This document shows, piece after piece, positions 50,405 to 59,344 of a stretch of DNA of 64,000 nucleotides; positions within the stretch are counted from its first letter, which is position 1; every line of letters begins with the position of its first letter. Origin of the DNA: Nocardioides marmoribigeumensis (lineage in GTDB: Bacteria > Actinomycetota > Actinomycetes > Propionibacteriales > Nocardioidaceae); assembly GCF_031458325.1 (NCBI RefSeq), contig NZ_JAVDYG010000001.1, forward strand, positions 2,046,001 to 2,110,000, written 5' to 3'. The notes below the pieces were generated by a model. It was not told where the DNA came from. It searched no databases and saw only the letters and a program-made list of their open reading frames with translations. The position numbers were made by a program, and so were the translations under genes.

Positions 50405-51127
50405 CTACTCCTGGGCCAGCGCCTTCTGGTCGAAGGTGCGGGGGGTCTCGATGTGGTCCCAGCGGCTGATCGGCCAGACGATCGCCCAGACCTTGCCGAC
50501 GACGGCGGACTCCGGGACCGTGCCGCCGCCGGGCAGCTGGCGGTGGTAGCGCGAGTCCTCGCTGTTGGAGCGGTTGTCGCCCATCACCCACAGCCGGCCC
50601 TTGGGCACGGTCACGGAGAAGTCGCGGTCGGAGGGCTTGCTGCCCTTCTTGACGTAGGAGTCCTCGACCAGGGGGACGCCGTTGACGGTCAGGCGGCCGT
50701 CGGGGTCGCAGCAGGCGACCCGGTCGCCGCCGACGCCGATCACGCGCTTCACCAGGTGCCCACCGGTGGGGTAGAGGCCGATGGTCGACAGGCCCTTCTG
50801 GACCGGGTTGAGCGGGGGCGGCGGTCCGAGCCAGCCGCCCGGGTCCTCGAAGACGACGACGTCGCCGCGGCGGACCGGCGAGCTCCAGTAGGACCACTTC
50901 TCGACCATGATCCGGTCGTTCTTGATGAACAGCGGCTCCATCGACTCCGAGGGCACGAAGAACATCTGGACGAGGAAGGTCTTGATCCCCAGCGCGAGCA
51001 GCAGCGCGAGGACCAGGAGCACGACCGCCTCGACCGAGGCGGGCACGTGACGCCGCTTGCGCGTGGCCGCGGGGCCTCCGTCCGGTCCGACGGGGCTGGG
51101 GTCGCCGGAGGGACGGGAACGCCGCAT
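50405..51127 (-). CDS. lepB: Type I signal peptidase
   Basis: 240 residues with one N-terminal membrane anchor (about 32-50). The catalytic Ser is in FFVPSESMEPLF and the catalytic Lys in HLVKRVIGVGGDRV. GDNRSNSEDSRYH is the third conserved box. It cleaves signal peptides at the outer face of the membrane. The N terminus has a Pro/Arg-rich cytoplasmic tail. The ATG at 51127 has a CCTCCTGG-type region upstream but no clear ribosome binding site. It is divergent from the VanY-like gene, whose start lies 91 bases away. Confidence 0.92.
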   Translation of the reverse strand: MRRSRPSGDPSPVGPDGGPAATRKRRHVPASVEAVVLLVLALLLALGIKTFLVQMFFVPSESMEPLFIKNDRIMVEKWSYWSSPVRRGDVVVFEDPGGWLGPPPPLNPVQKGLSTIGLYPTGGHLVKRVIGVGGDRVACCDPDGRLTVNGVPLVEDSYVKKGSKPSDRDFSVTVPKGRLWVMGDNRSNSEDSRYHRQLPGGGTVPESAVVGKVWAIVWPISRWDHIETPRTFDQKALAQE

Positions 51128-51218
51128 GGTGGGGAATCTACCCAGGAGGGTGCAGGCCGGTCCGACCGAATCCCGAAGTCGGTGGGTAAAGCGCCCGCCG
51201 GGGGGAGAGAATGCGCCC

Positions 51219-52493
51219 ATGGGAGAACAGCTCCGGCGCGGAGGGCGCCGGGCGCGGTTCGGGGGACTCGCCGGCATCGTCGTGCTGAGCTCGCTCCTGA
51301 CCGCGTGCGAGAAGGGGACCGCGGGTCCGCTGGGTGCCGACGACGGCACCCCGGGGACGTCGTCGTCCCGCAGCGCGTCCCAGGGCTCCGACAGCACGAC
51401 CCGCACCAGCGGCGACGCGTCGTACGCCGTCGACGCGCCGGGGCGCTTCAAGCCCCCGCTGCGCACCGCCGACCTGCTCGTCACCGCCTCCCACACGCTG
51501 CCCGACCCGCTGGTCACCCGCATCCGCCGGATCCAGGGCGTCCGCGCCCTCGTGCCGTTCTCCTACGCCGCGGCCTCGGTCGACGGGCGCACGCTGACCG
51601 TCGCCGCCGCGGACCCTGCCGCGTTCCGGGTCTTCACCCCCGACGCGACGGCGCAGGCGCAGTTCGTCTGGGACCGCCTGGCCGGCGGCGAGGCCGCGGT
51701 CGACGTGACGACGCCCAAGAAGCTGGTGGACGCCAAGGACATGGTCCGCCTCGGCAGCCGCGACGACTCCCCGCTGGTGCACGTCGGCGCCTACGCCCCG
51801 CTGGTCCAGCGGGCAGCGGGGCTCTCCACCCGTCCGGTGGTGCAGGTCGTGGTCAACCCCAAGCGCGGCGAGCAGCTCGGTCTCCCGACCCGCAACGCGC
51901 TGCTGATCAGCACCGGGTCGCGGACCCCGTCCCTGGTCAAGAAGCAGATCGACAAGCTGCTGGCCGGCGACCGGGCCGGGTCGGTCCAGCTGCTCGCGCG
52001 GGAGTTCGACAACGCGCTCCAGACCGCGGTCCTGGCCGGCACCTCGGTGTCCGACGCGATCGGCACCTTCAGCTACACCAACGGCCCCGACGGCACGATC
52101 AAGCCCGACCAGCGCTGGGTCGACGCCTACATCCGCACCGAGTCCGTGCCCCTGCTGGGCGACGTCACGTGCAACAAGGCCTTCATCCCTCAGCTGCGAG
52201 CCGCCCTCACCGAGATCGTGCAGGCGGGGCTCGCCTCCTCGATCCACCCCGACGAGTACGCCGGGTGCTACTACCCGCGCTACATCGGCCGCAGCGCGGC
52301 CAACGGCCTCTCGCTCCACTCGTGGGGCATTGCGGTCGACCTCAACGTCCCGGGCAACCAGCGCGGCACCAGCGGCGAGATGGACCGCCGCGTCGTGGCG
52401 ATCATGAAGAAGTGGGGCATGGCCTGGGGCGGGGACTGGAACTACACCGACCCCATGCACTTCGAGATGAACCGCGTGGTGCGGCCCGGCTGA
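51219..52493 (+). CDS. M15 (VanY-type) D-alanyl-D-alanine carboxypeptidase-like lipoprotein
   Basis: 424 residues. The signal peptide ends in the lipobox LLTAC, followed by a Ser/Thr-rich linker. A long middle part without known motifs precedes the C-terminal peptidase domain. That domain has SLHSWGIAVDLN, where His and Asp bind zinc, and DPMHFEM, with the second His ligand. By family it trims peptidoglycan peptides outside the cell. The ATG at 51219 is preceded by GGGGGAGAG; another ATG eight bases earlier is out of frame. A strong hairpin follows the stop. Confidence 0.85.
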   Translation: MGEQLRRGGRRARFGGLAGIVVLSSLLTACEKGTAGPLGADDGTPGTSSSRSASQGSDSTTRTSGDASYAVDAPGRFKPPLRTADLLVTASHTLPDPLVTRIRRIQGVRALVPFSYAAASVDGRTLTVAAADPAAFRVFTPDATAQAQFVWDRLAGGEAAVDVTTPKKLVDAKDMVRLGSRDDSPLVHVGAYAPLVQRAAGLSTRPVVQVVVNPKRGEQLGLPTRNALLISTGSRTPSLVKKQIDKLLAGDRAGSVQLLAREFDNALQTAVLAGTSVSDAIGTFSYTNGPDGTIKPDQRWVDAYIRTESVPLLGDVTCNKAFIPQLRAALTEIVQAGLASSIHPDEYAGCYYPRYIGRSAANGLSLHSWGIAVDLNVPGNQRGTSGEMDRRVVAIMKKWGMAWGGDWNYTDPMHFEMNRVVRPG

Positions 52494-52535
52494 GCCACCG
52501 GCTGAGTCATCCGGCTGGGCCACCTCCCGGCACGA

Positions 52536-52569
52536 CGACGGGCCCCCGCCTGCTGGCGGGGGCCCGTCG
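52536..52569. terminator. Strong bidirectional terminator hairpin
   Basis: A perfect 15-bp stem (CGACGGGCCCCCGCC and its complement) closes a TGCT loop. It stands between the convergent VanY-like and fasciclin genes and should end both transcripts. Confidence 0.85.
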
Positions 52570-52581
52570 GTCGGTGTGAGG

Positions 52582-53238
52582 TCACTTCTTGGGCATGAGC
52601 ACCTGGTCGATGAGGTAGACCGTGGCGTTGGCGGTGTGGACGCCGCCGCAGATCACGTGGGCGCCGTTGACCTTGAGGTTGTCGCCGGAGCCGGTCACCT
52701 TGACGGTGCCGCCCTCGACGGTCTTCTGCGTGCCGGTGACGTCCGCGGGGGACAGCTGGCCGGGGACCACGTGGTAGGTCAGGATCTTGGTGAGGAGCGC
52801 GTCGTCCTTCTTCAGCGTGGGCAGCGCCTTCTTCACGGCCGGGGCGGCGAACGCCTTGTCGACCGGGGCGAAGACGGTGAACTCGCCACCGTTGAGGGTG
52901 TCGACCAGGTTGACCTTGGGGTTGACCTTGCCGGACACCGCGGCGACCAGGGTGGTCAGCAGCGGGTTGTTGCTCGCGGCGGTCGCCACCGGGTCCTCGG
53001 CCATGCCGGCGACCGAGCCCGCGCCGTCCGGGACGGCGTTCGCGTAGTCGGCGCAGCCGGGGCCGACCAGGTCGGAGGCCGGGTCCATGGTGGACGCGGA
53101 GGGGCTGTCGCTGGTCATCGGCGTGCTCGCCTCGGCGGCGGCCGCGTCGTTGCTCGTGTCGTCGTTGCTGCCGCAGGCGGCGGTGGCGCCGAGCGCGCAG
53201 ACGACCATGGCGGTGGCGGCGTACTTCTTGAGTCGCAT
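52582..53238 (-). CDS. Fasciclin (FAS1) domain lipoprotein
   Basis: 218 residues. The lipobox is ATAACGS with Cys at about 22, then a Ser/Thr/Asp-rich linker and one FAS1 domain. FAS1 boxes are visible: [13 protein letters not shown] (H1) and [12 protein letters not shown] followed by [10 protein letters not shown] (H2). It resembles the MPT70/MPT83 surface proteins of mycobacteria, which are controlled by sigma factor K; no sigK is present here. Probable role is adhesion or binding at the outer face of the membrane. It lies downstream of the sulfite-oxidase-like gene on the same strand, 196 bases apart. Confidence 0.9.
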   Translation of the reverse strand: MRLKKYAATAMVVCALGATAACGSNDDTSNDAAAAEASTPMTSDSPSASTMDPASDLVGPGCADYANAVPDGAGSVAGMAEDPVATAASNNPLLTTLVAAVSGKVNPKVNLVDTLNGGEFTVFAPVDKAFAAPAVKKALPTLKKDDALLTKILTYHVVPGQLSPADVTGTQKTVEGGTVKVTGSGDNLKVNGAHVICGGVHTANATVYLIDQVLMPKK

Positions 53239-53375
53239 CGGGGGAGATCCCTTCGGTTGTGTGCGGTGATCAGGGCCGGTCTGTCCGGACCCTCGGTCTG
53301 CTCGGACCCTCGGGGCCCTCGTCTCACTGGCTGTTCGGTCCCGGGTGGGGAGCGGATTGGTGAGTCTGCAGAAAG

Positions 53376-53396
53376 TTTTTGTAAAGCTGACAAAAA
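53376..53396. promoter_or_regulatory. AT-rich dyad upstream of the fasciclin gene
   Basis: TTTTTGT and ACAAAAA form a perfect 7-bp inverted repeat around AAAGCTG. It lies in the most AT-rich stretch of the window, 138 bases ahead of the fasciclin start and just past the stop of the upstream gene. It may be an operator or weak terminator. Confidence 0.4.
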
Positions 53397-53434
53397 TCTG
53401 AGAAGCCTGAGATCAGGCGGGTCTCAGGGGTCGG

Positions 53435-55024
53435 TCAGGCCACGAAGACGGTGACGCTGTGCCAGCCGGTGGAGCCGTCGGGCGCGATGGGGGCGCGGGC
53501 GCCGGTCTGGGTGTAGCCGCTGCCGTCCTCGGCCCGCACCTCGATGCGGTGGTTGCCCGGCTCGGCGTCCCAGGGGAAGACCCACTGGCGCCAGGTGTTC
53601 TTGTTGTCGGCTTCGCCGAGGCGCGCCGCCTGCCACGGGCCGCCGTCGATGCGGACCTCGACCTTCTCGATGCCGCGCGTCTGCGACCAGGCGACCCCGG
53701 CGACCGGCACGCGGCCGGCCTTCACGCGGGCGAAGGAGTCGGGCACGTCGATGCGGCTCGAGGTCTTGATCGGCGCCTGCGCGTCGTAGCCCTTGTTGGT
53801 CCAGTACGCCGTGAAGTCGGAGAAGCGCGTGACCTCCAGCTCGGTCAGCCACTTGGTGGCCGAGACGTAGCCGTAGAGGCCGGGGGTCACCAGCCGCGCG
53901 GGGAAGCCGTGCTTGAGCGGGAGGGGCTCGCCGTTCATCGCGATCGCGACGAGGGCCTCGTCCTGGTCGTCCATCAGCCGGTCGAGCGGCGTGCCGGCGG
54001 TCCAGTCGTCGGCGCTGCGCGAGCGGACCGCGTCGGCACCGTCCTTCACCCCCGCCTCGGCGAGCAGCTCCCGGACGGGGACGCCGAGCCAGGTGGCGTT
54101 GCCGAGGTAGGGGCCGCCCACCTCGTTGGAGACGCAGGTCAGGGTGATCCGGCGCTCGACCAGGTCACGAGCCAGCAGGTCGTCGTAGGTGAGCTCCAGC
54201 TCCTTGTCGACCATGCCGTGGACGCGGAGCGTCCAGGTGTCGAGCGGCACGTCGGGCACCTTGAGCGCGGTGTCGACGCGGTAGAAGTCGGCGTTGCTGG
54301 TGAGGTACGGCGTCACGCCCTTCACGCCCACCTCGACGCCCTCCGGCACCGGCGGTGCGGGGGTGCTGGGGCGGGGCAGCCTCACCCCGGCGCGGTCGGC
54401 GGCCGCGGCCAGGCCGCCGTACGCCCTGGTGAGGGCGCCTCCGACGACGGCGCCGACGGTCACGGCGCCGGCCGCGAGGAGGAAGCGACGACGGTCCAGG
54501 GAGCGCTCGGCCGGCGTGCTGCCAGGCGTGGAGGCGGCGGGCACACCACGCAGCGCGGCGAGCATCAGGTGCAGCCCGCCGAGGGAGGCCACGGCGAGCA
54601 CGACCGCGGGGACGAGCCGCGCGCCGGTGCCCGCCGTGGCAGACCGGTCGGTGACCATCGCCACGGTCGCGACGACGGACATCACCGCGAACACCCCGAG
54701 GCCCACGCGCGGCCGGCGCACCCCCACGGCGCCGGCCACGAGCGTGATCAGCAGGAGCGCCGCGGCGATCCCGCCGAGCAGCACCGGCTTGTCGTTGGTG
54801 CCGAAGTGCTCGACGGCGAAGTCCTTGAGCTGCCCCGGGGCGGCGTCGACCATGCGGTTGCCCACCGCGAGGAACGGCCCGGTCACGCCGGACAGGAGCG
54901 CGGCGGCTCCCTCGGCCAGGCCGAGGCCCGCGAGGGCGGCGAGGACGCCTGCGACGCCACCGAGCAGCCGGCGGCCGGACGTCCTGGCGTCCTGGGTCTC
55001 TGGCTCGCTCATCTGCGTCGTCAT
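53435..55024 (-). CDS. Sulfite-oxidase-family molybdopterin oxidoreductase with membrane N terminus
   Basis: 529 residues. Four membrane segments occupy about residues 19-170, then a twin-Arg-like DRRRFLLAAGAV segment near 190 leads into a sulfite oxidase fold. The molybdenum-binding Cys is in TLTCVSNEVGGPYLGN. KHGFPARLVTPGLYGYVSATKW is typical of the family. A Mo-co dimerisation domain forms the C terminus (about 435-529). It is a probable extracytoplasmic oxidase or reductase; the substrate is unknown. The ATG at 55024 starts just before the first membrane helix. It is divergent from the quinone oxidoreductase gene. Confidence 0.87.
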   Translation of the reverse strand: MTTQMSEPETQDARTSGRRLLGGVAGVLAALAGLGLAEGAAALLSGVTGPFLAVGNRMVDAAPGQLKDFAVEHFGTNDKPVLLGGIAAALLLITLVAGAVGVRRPRVGLGVFAVMSVVATVAMVTDRSATAGTGARLVPAVVLAVASLGGLHLMLAALRGVPAASTPGSTPAERSLDRRRFLLAAGAVTVGAVVGGALTRAYGGLAAAADRAGVRLPRPSTPAPPVPEGVEVGVKGVTPYLTSNADFYRVDTALKVPDVPLDTWTLRVHGMVDKELELTYDDLLARDLVERRITLTCVSNEVGGPYLGNATWLGVPVRELLAEAGVKDGADAVRSRSADDWTAGTPLDRLMDDQDEALVAIAMNGEPLPLKHGFPARLVTPGLYGYVSATKWLTELEVTRFSDFTAYWTNKGYDAQAPIKTSSRIDVPDSFARVKAGRVPVAGVAWSQTRGIEKVEVRIDGGPWQAARLGEADNKNTWRQWVFPWDAEPGNHRIEVRAEDGSGYTQTGARAPIAPDGSTGWHSVTVFVA

Positions 55025-55079
55025 GCCCGGGGTTCGGCCGTGGGACCGCCCGAGATGGGTGGTCTCTATCCTCGGGCTC

Positions 55080-56045
55080 ATGCGCTCCCTCCAGGTGACC
55101 TCCCTCGACGGCCCCTCCTCGGTCTCCGTGGCCGACGTCCCCGAACCCACCGCCGACGACGGCCAGGTGCTCGTGGAGGTCAAGGCGGTGGGGGTCTCGT
55201 GGCCCGACCTGCTGCAGACGCGGGGGGAGTACCAGCTCAAGCCCGAGCTGCCGTTCCAGCTCGGCGTCGACTTCGCCGGCACGGTGCGCTCGGCCCCGGG
55301 GTCCTCGGGCTTCTCGATCGGTGACCGGGTCGCCTGCGCCCTGCCGTACGGCGGCGGGGCCGAGCTGGTCGCGACCCACCCGGACGGCGTGTTCCCGCTG
55401 CCCGACGAGATGAGCTTCGAGCAGGGCGCCGCGATCCCGATGAACTACCTGACCGCCGAGTTCGCGCTGCGCGAGCGGGGTCACCTGCAGGACGGCGAGA
55501 CCGTGCTGGTCAACGGCGCCGCGGGTGGCGTCGGCACCGCCACGATCCAGGTCGCCAAGGGCATGGGCGCCCGCGTCATCGCGGTCGCCTCGACCGAGGA
55601 CAAGTGCGACTTCGCCCGCCGCGCGGGCGCCGACGAGGCGGTCGTGGTCGAGGGCTTCCGCGACGCCGTCAAGGAACTCACCGGCGGCCAGGGCGTCGAC
55701 GTGCTGGTCGACGTCGTCGGCGGCGACCTGATGACCGACTCGCTGCGCAGCCTCGGCACGCTCGGGCGGCTGCTGGTGATCGGCTTCACCGGCGGCACGA
55801 TCCCCGAGGTGAAGGTCAACCGCCTGCTGCTCAACAACATCGACGTGCGCGGCGTCGGCTGGGGCGCCTACGCGATGCTGCGCGGCGGCTACATGCGCGA
55901 GCAGTGGGACCGGCTCGTGCCGATGATGCGCAGCGGTGCGATCGACCCGCCGATCGGCCGCACCTACGCCTTCGAGGACGTCAGTGACGCGCTGCAGGAG
56001 ATGGCGGAGCGGCGCACGCTCGGCAAGTCGGTCCTGGTCCTCTAG
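55080..56045 (+). CDS. Zinc-independent medium-chain quinone oxidoreductase
   Basis: 321 residues of the MDR superfamily, quinone oxidoreductase branch. The N-terminal GroES-like domain has DLLQTRGEYQLKPELPFQLGVDFAG without the Cys/His zinc ligands of alcohol dehydrogenases. The Rossmann part has VLVNGAAGGVGTATIQVAK, the AAGGVG loop favouring NADPH. It reduces quinones or enones. The ATG at 55080 is 55 bases from the start of the divergent molybdopterin gene, so their promoters overlap. Confidence 0.9.
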   Translation: MRSLQVTSLDGPSSVSVADVPEPTADDGQVLVEVKAVGVSWPDLLQTRGEYQLKPELPFQLGVDFAGTVRSAPGSSGFSIGDRVACALPYGGGAELVATHPDGVFPLPDEMSFEQGAAIPMNYLTAEFALRERGHLQDGETVLVNGAAGGVGTATIQVAKGMGARVIAVASTEDKCDFARRAGADEAVVVEGFRDAVKELTGGQGVDVLVDVVGGDLMTDSLRSLGTLGRLLVIGFTGGTIPEVKVNRLLLNNIDVRGVGWGAYAMLRGGYMREQWDRLVPMMRSGAIDPPIGRTYAFEDVSDALQEMAERRTLGKSVLVL

Positions 56046-56051
56046 CGCAGG

Positions 56052-56369
56052 TCAGACCTCGAACTTGGGGTCGAGCACGTCCTGGCTGTCGGGGTGCTTG
56101 CGCAGGTAGGAGGCGAGGAACGAGCAGGTCGGGTGGATCCTGACGTCCTGCTCGCGCGCGAAGCGCACGACGCCCTCGGCGAGGCGCTGGCCGAACCCGC
56201 GGCCCTCGTTGCCCTCGAACACCTCGGTGTGGTGGAAGGTGTAGACGCCGTCGTCGCAGACCTCGTAGGCCGCGAAGCCCACCAGCGCGCCGTCGACGTG
56301 GGCGTCGATGCGTGAGAGCTCGGTGTTGTCGGTGGTGGTCAGCGTCGTGGTGGGGGCAGCACTCTCCAT
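56052..56369 (-). CDS. Small GNAT-family (COG2388-type) N-acetyltransferase
   Basis: 105 residues. VDGALVGFAAYEV, YTFHHTEVFEGNEGRGFGQRLAEGVVRFAR and PTCSFLASYLRKHPD fit the short YjdJ-like acetyltransferases. The acetyl-CoA loop reads EGRGFGQRL. Substrate unknown. ATG at 56369 is chosen; a GTG two codons earlier is also possible. It converges with the oxidoreductase gene six bases away. Confidence 0.83.
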   Translation of the reverse strand: MESAAPTTTLTTTDNTELSRIDAHVDGALVGFAAYEVCDDGVYTFHHTEVFEGNEGRGFGQRLAEGVVRFAREQDVRIHPTCSFLASYLRKHPDSQDVLDPKFEV

Positions 56370-56448
56370 GCGCACACGCTAGGTGAGCGGGGGCCGGAAC
56401 CCGAGCGAGTGTGACCCGTCCGACAGCGCCGACCCTGTGAGGCGGGTC

Positions 56449-58281
56449 TCAGGTGCGGGCCCGCAGGAACGACCCGGTGCGCTCGGTGCCGAGCGCGTCC
56501 CCGGCACGGCCCGACCCGAAGACCCTCGTGCCGTTGACCAGGACGGCCTTCACGGCCCGGTCGGAGCGGTTGACCATGCGCGGGAGGCCGTCGTACGACG
56601 CGACCGGCGCCTCGGCGTAGTCGTCCATCGAGTCGTCGAGGCCGGCCGGGTCGAGCACCACGAGGTCGGCCCGGTCGCCGACGCGGAGGTGGCCGGCGTC
56701 GAGGGAGTACCACTCGGCCAGCTCGCCGGTCAGGCGGTGGACGGCGTGCTCGAGCGACATGAACGGCCGGCCCGCCTGCTCGGCCCGGTGGACGCGTCGC
56801 AGCAGCTTGAGCCCGAAGTCGTAGAACGCCATGTTGCGCAGGTGGGCGCCGGCGTCGGAGAAGCCCATCTGGACGCCGGGGCTGACCGCCAGCTTGTCGG
56901 CGTACCTCGGCCGGTGGTTGGAGATCGTGGTGCGCCACCGCAGCTTGGTGCCGTGCTCCACGACGAGGTCGAGGAACGCGTCGACCGGGTGCAGCGGCTC
57001 GCCGGAGGCGGTGAGGCGGCCGCGCTCGATGCCGACCTGCCCGAAGGTCAGGCCGACCAGCGAGCCCAGGCGCGAGTCGTCGGGGCACTCGACGATCTCG
57101 GCGTCGAAGAAGTCGCGGTGCCACACCCGCATGCCGAAGCGCTCGTCGTAGTCCTTGCGGAACCGGCGGCGGTAGTCCTCGTCCTGGAGCAGGGCGTTGC
57201 GCTCGACCTGGTCGGCGAGGTGGAGCGCGGCGGCCCCGGAGCCGAACTCCTCGAAGATGACCAGGTCGATGCCGTCGGCGTAGACCTCGAACGGCACCGG
57301 CAGGTGCTGCCAGCGGAAGTCGCCACCCAGCCGGTTCAGCGTCGCCGCGATCGGGTTCATGATGTGCACCAGCAGCGGGTTGGCCTTGATGTCCGCGGCG
57401 GACAGCAGGGTCGTCTTGAGCTGCGGGCGGCGCAGACCGCGACCGCCGGGGGCGCCGGGGCCGACGGGCAGCGAGGACAGCGTCATCGCCGCGATGCTGC
57501 GCACCGAGGTGATGTCGGGGCCGCCCTGGAGCACGCGGCGCCGGGCGCGCAGCACCTGGTTGAGACGGCGGCGCTCCTTGGTGCGGGCGTACGTCGACGG
57601 GAGCGTCCGCGACCGGCACACCTCGCCGTCGAGCTTGTCGAACAGCAGCTGCTGGGCCGACATCCCGACGAAGCCGGCGTCGAGGGCGTCCTCGAGGAGC
57701 TCCTCCATGCGGGCCAGCTCGCCGGCCGTCGGCCTGACGTCCTCGCGGGTGGCGCGGTCGAGGCCCATCACCGCGGCGCGGAGGTCGGAGTGCCCGACGA
57801 ACGCCGCGAGGTTGGGGCCGAGGGGCAGTGACTCGAGGAAGTCGACGTACTCCTTGGCGTCGCGCCAGCCGCCCGCCCCCTGCTGGGCCTCCTCCAGGGC
57901 GGCGATGACGTGCTGGCGGGGGATCGCCTCGACCCGTCCGAACAGGTCGCCCGCGGTCGTCGGGTCGACGTGCAGGGTGGAGAGCGAGCAGGAGCCGAGC
58001 AGGATCGTGGTCACGCCGTGGCGCAGCGACTCGACCAGCGCCGGCTCGCGCAGCACCTCGACGTCGTAGTGGGTGTGGATGTCGACCATGCCGGGGAGCA
58101 CCCACTGGCCCGCCGCGTCGATGACCGTCGGGCACCCGGTCGCGTCGAGCTCGTCGGCGCTGATCGCGACGACCCGCCCCTCGCGGATGCCGAGGTCGCG
58201 GACCTCGCTCGGGGCGCCGGTCCCGTCGAACCACCGGCCACGGCGGACGACGACGTCGAAGGGTGCGGGTGCGTCAGGCAT
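56449..58281 (-). CDS. N-acyl-D-amino-acid deacylase-like amidohydrolase
   Basis: 610 residues of the D-aminoacylase/AHS1 group. The metal site begins GMVDIHTHYDVE. VTTILLGSCSLS is where D-aminoacylases place GVTTVVxGNCG; the metal Cys of GNCG appears here as GSCS. The late Asp lies in FSDAGAHL. The protein is longer than the usual 480-550 residues, with an extra middle segment around the EVCRSRTLPSTYARTK and QHLPVPFEVY parts. It hydrolyses an amide bond of an N-acylated or related compound; the substrate is not known. It is not part of the FadR-site island. Confidence 0.82.
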   Translation of the reverse strand: MPDAPAPFDVVVRRGRWFDGTGAPSEVRDLGIREGRVVAISADELDATGCPTVIDAAGQWVLPGMVDIHTHYDVEVLREPALVESLRHGVTTILLGSCSLSTLHVDPTTAGDLFGRVEAIPRQHVIAALEEAQQGAGGWRDAKEYVDFLESLPLGPNLAAFVGHSDLRAAVMGLDRATREDVRPTAGELARMEELLEDALDAGFVGMSAQQLLFDKLDGEVCRSRTLPSTYARTKERRRLNQVLRARRRVLQGGPDITSVRSIAAMTLSSLPVGPGAPGGRGLRRPQLKTTLLSAADIKANPLLVHIMNPIAATLNRLGGDFRWQHLPVPFEVYADGIDLVIFEEFGSGAAALHLADQVERNALLQDEDYRRRFRKDYDERFGMRVWHRDFFDAEIVECPDDSRLGSLVGLTFGQVGIERGRLTASGEPLHPVDAFLDLVVEHGTKLRWRTTISNHRPRYADKLAVSPGVQMGFSDAGAHLRNMAFYDFGLKLLRRVHRAEQAGRPFMSLEHAVHRLTGELAEWYSLDAGHLRVGDRADLVVLDPAGLDDSMDDYAEAPVASYDGLPRMVNRSDRAVKAVLVNGTRVFGSGRAGDALGTERTGSFLRART

Positions 58282-58329
58282 GGGCGGATGGTGCCACGCC
58301 CGAGCGGCGACCGACCAGACCCGAGCGGG

Positions 58330-59244
58330 TCACACGGCCGGGGAGGGCGTGGGGGTGGGCGTGGGGGTGGGCGTGGGGCTCGTGGCCGGTCCCTGCCGGG
58401 CCACCCAGGTGCCGTAGGAGGCGAGGCTGTCGGTGAGCAGGCCGTCGGCGCCGGACTCGCGCAGCACTGACCAGTCACGGGCCAGCGAGGTCTTGCGGCC
58501 CAGCACGAGCAGCCCCTGGTCGCGCAGCCCGCCCACGAGCTCCGGGGTGGCCAGCGAGGCGGGCAGGTTGAGCCCGTCGGCCCAGGTGCGGATCCGGGCG
58601 ACGTCGGCCGGGGTGGAGGCGATGCCCTGCACGCGGAGCCCCGGCTCGATGTGACGGATCGCCTCCAGGTTGGCGCGGTGGAAGCCCAGGACGACGGTGC
58701 GGTCGACCAGGCCGCGCGAGCGGATCGCGTCGACCAGCCGGTGGTAGCGCGCCGGCGACCACGAGGCCGGGGGCCGCTTCACGTCGACCACCACGTCGGT
58801 GCCCAGCCGCACGACGAGGCCGAGCACCTGGCCCAGCGAGGGCACCAGCTCGTGGCCACGGCGGCCGCGGCACCGCTGCTGGATGGCCGCCAGGGTGCGG
58901 GCCGCGACCCGGCCTCGGCACGTGGTGGTCCGGTCCAGCGTCGGGTCGTGCATCACCAGGAGCCGGCCGTCGCGGGTCAGCTGCACGTCGAGCTCGACGG
59001 CCGTGGCGCCGTACCGGACGGCCCGGCGGAACGACGGCACGGTGTTCTCGGTGACGTCCCGTGCCGGGTAGCCGCGGTGCCCCACGATCGCGAACCCGGC
59101 GGCCGGGTCGGCGGCGACCAGCTGCGCCCGCCGGGGGCGGTCGGCCCGGGCGCTGTGCTGCGGCCAGGCCGCTGCGGTGACCAGGAGGCACAGCAGCATC
59201 GCGACGACGGCCGCCGTCCCCGCCGGTCGGCGTCCCGAGAGCAT
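58330..59244 (-). CDS. Secreted glycerophosphodiester phosphodiesterase
   Basis: 304 residues. An N-terminal signal peptide (about 1-34) is followed by a GDPD TIM barrel. IVGHRGYP with the first catalytic His, ENTVPSF, ELDVQLTRDG with the acidic metal ligands and VMHDPTLDRTT with the second His are intact. It releases glycerol phosphate from glycerophosphodiesters outside the membrane. The C terminus carries a (TP)n tail from a GGGGTGGGCGT-type repeat on the + strand, probably disordered or wall-spanning. It reads leftwards, ahead of the deacylase gene. Confidence 0.88.
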   Translation of the reverse strand: MLSGRRPAGTAAVVAMLLCLLVTAAAWPQHSARADRPRRAQLVAADPAAGFAIVGHRGYPARDVTENTVPSFRRAVRYGATAVELDVQLTRDGRLLVMHDPTLDRTTTCRGRVAARTLAAIQQRCRGRRGHELVPSLGQVLGLVVRLGTDVVVDVKRPPASWSPARYHRLVDAIRSRGLVDRTVVLGFHRANLEAIRHIEPGLRVQGIASTPADVARIRTWADGLNLPASLATPELVGGLRDQGLLVLGRKTSLARDWSVLRESGADGLLTDSLASYGTWVARQGPATSPTPTPTPTPTPSPAV

Positions 59245-59344
59245 GCGCGGACGCTAGCCGCGCCGTGTGGTGGCGGGCGGGAGGCTCGCGGCGGGTCCCG
59301 CAATCCGCTGGACCTGCCCGGCACGGGTGGCCTTGACTGCCCCC

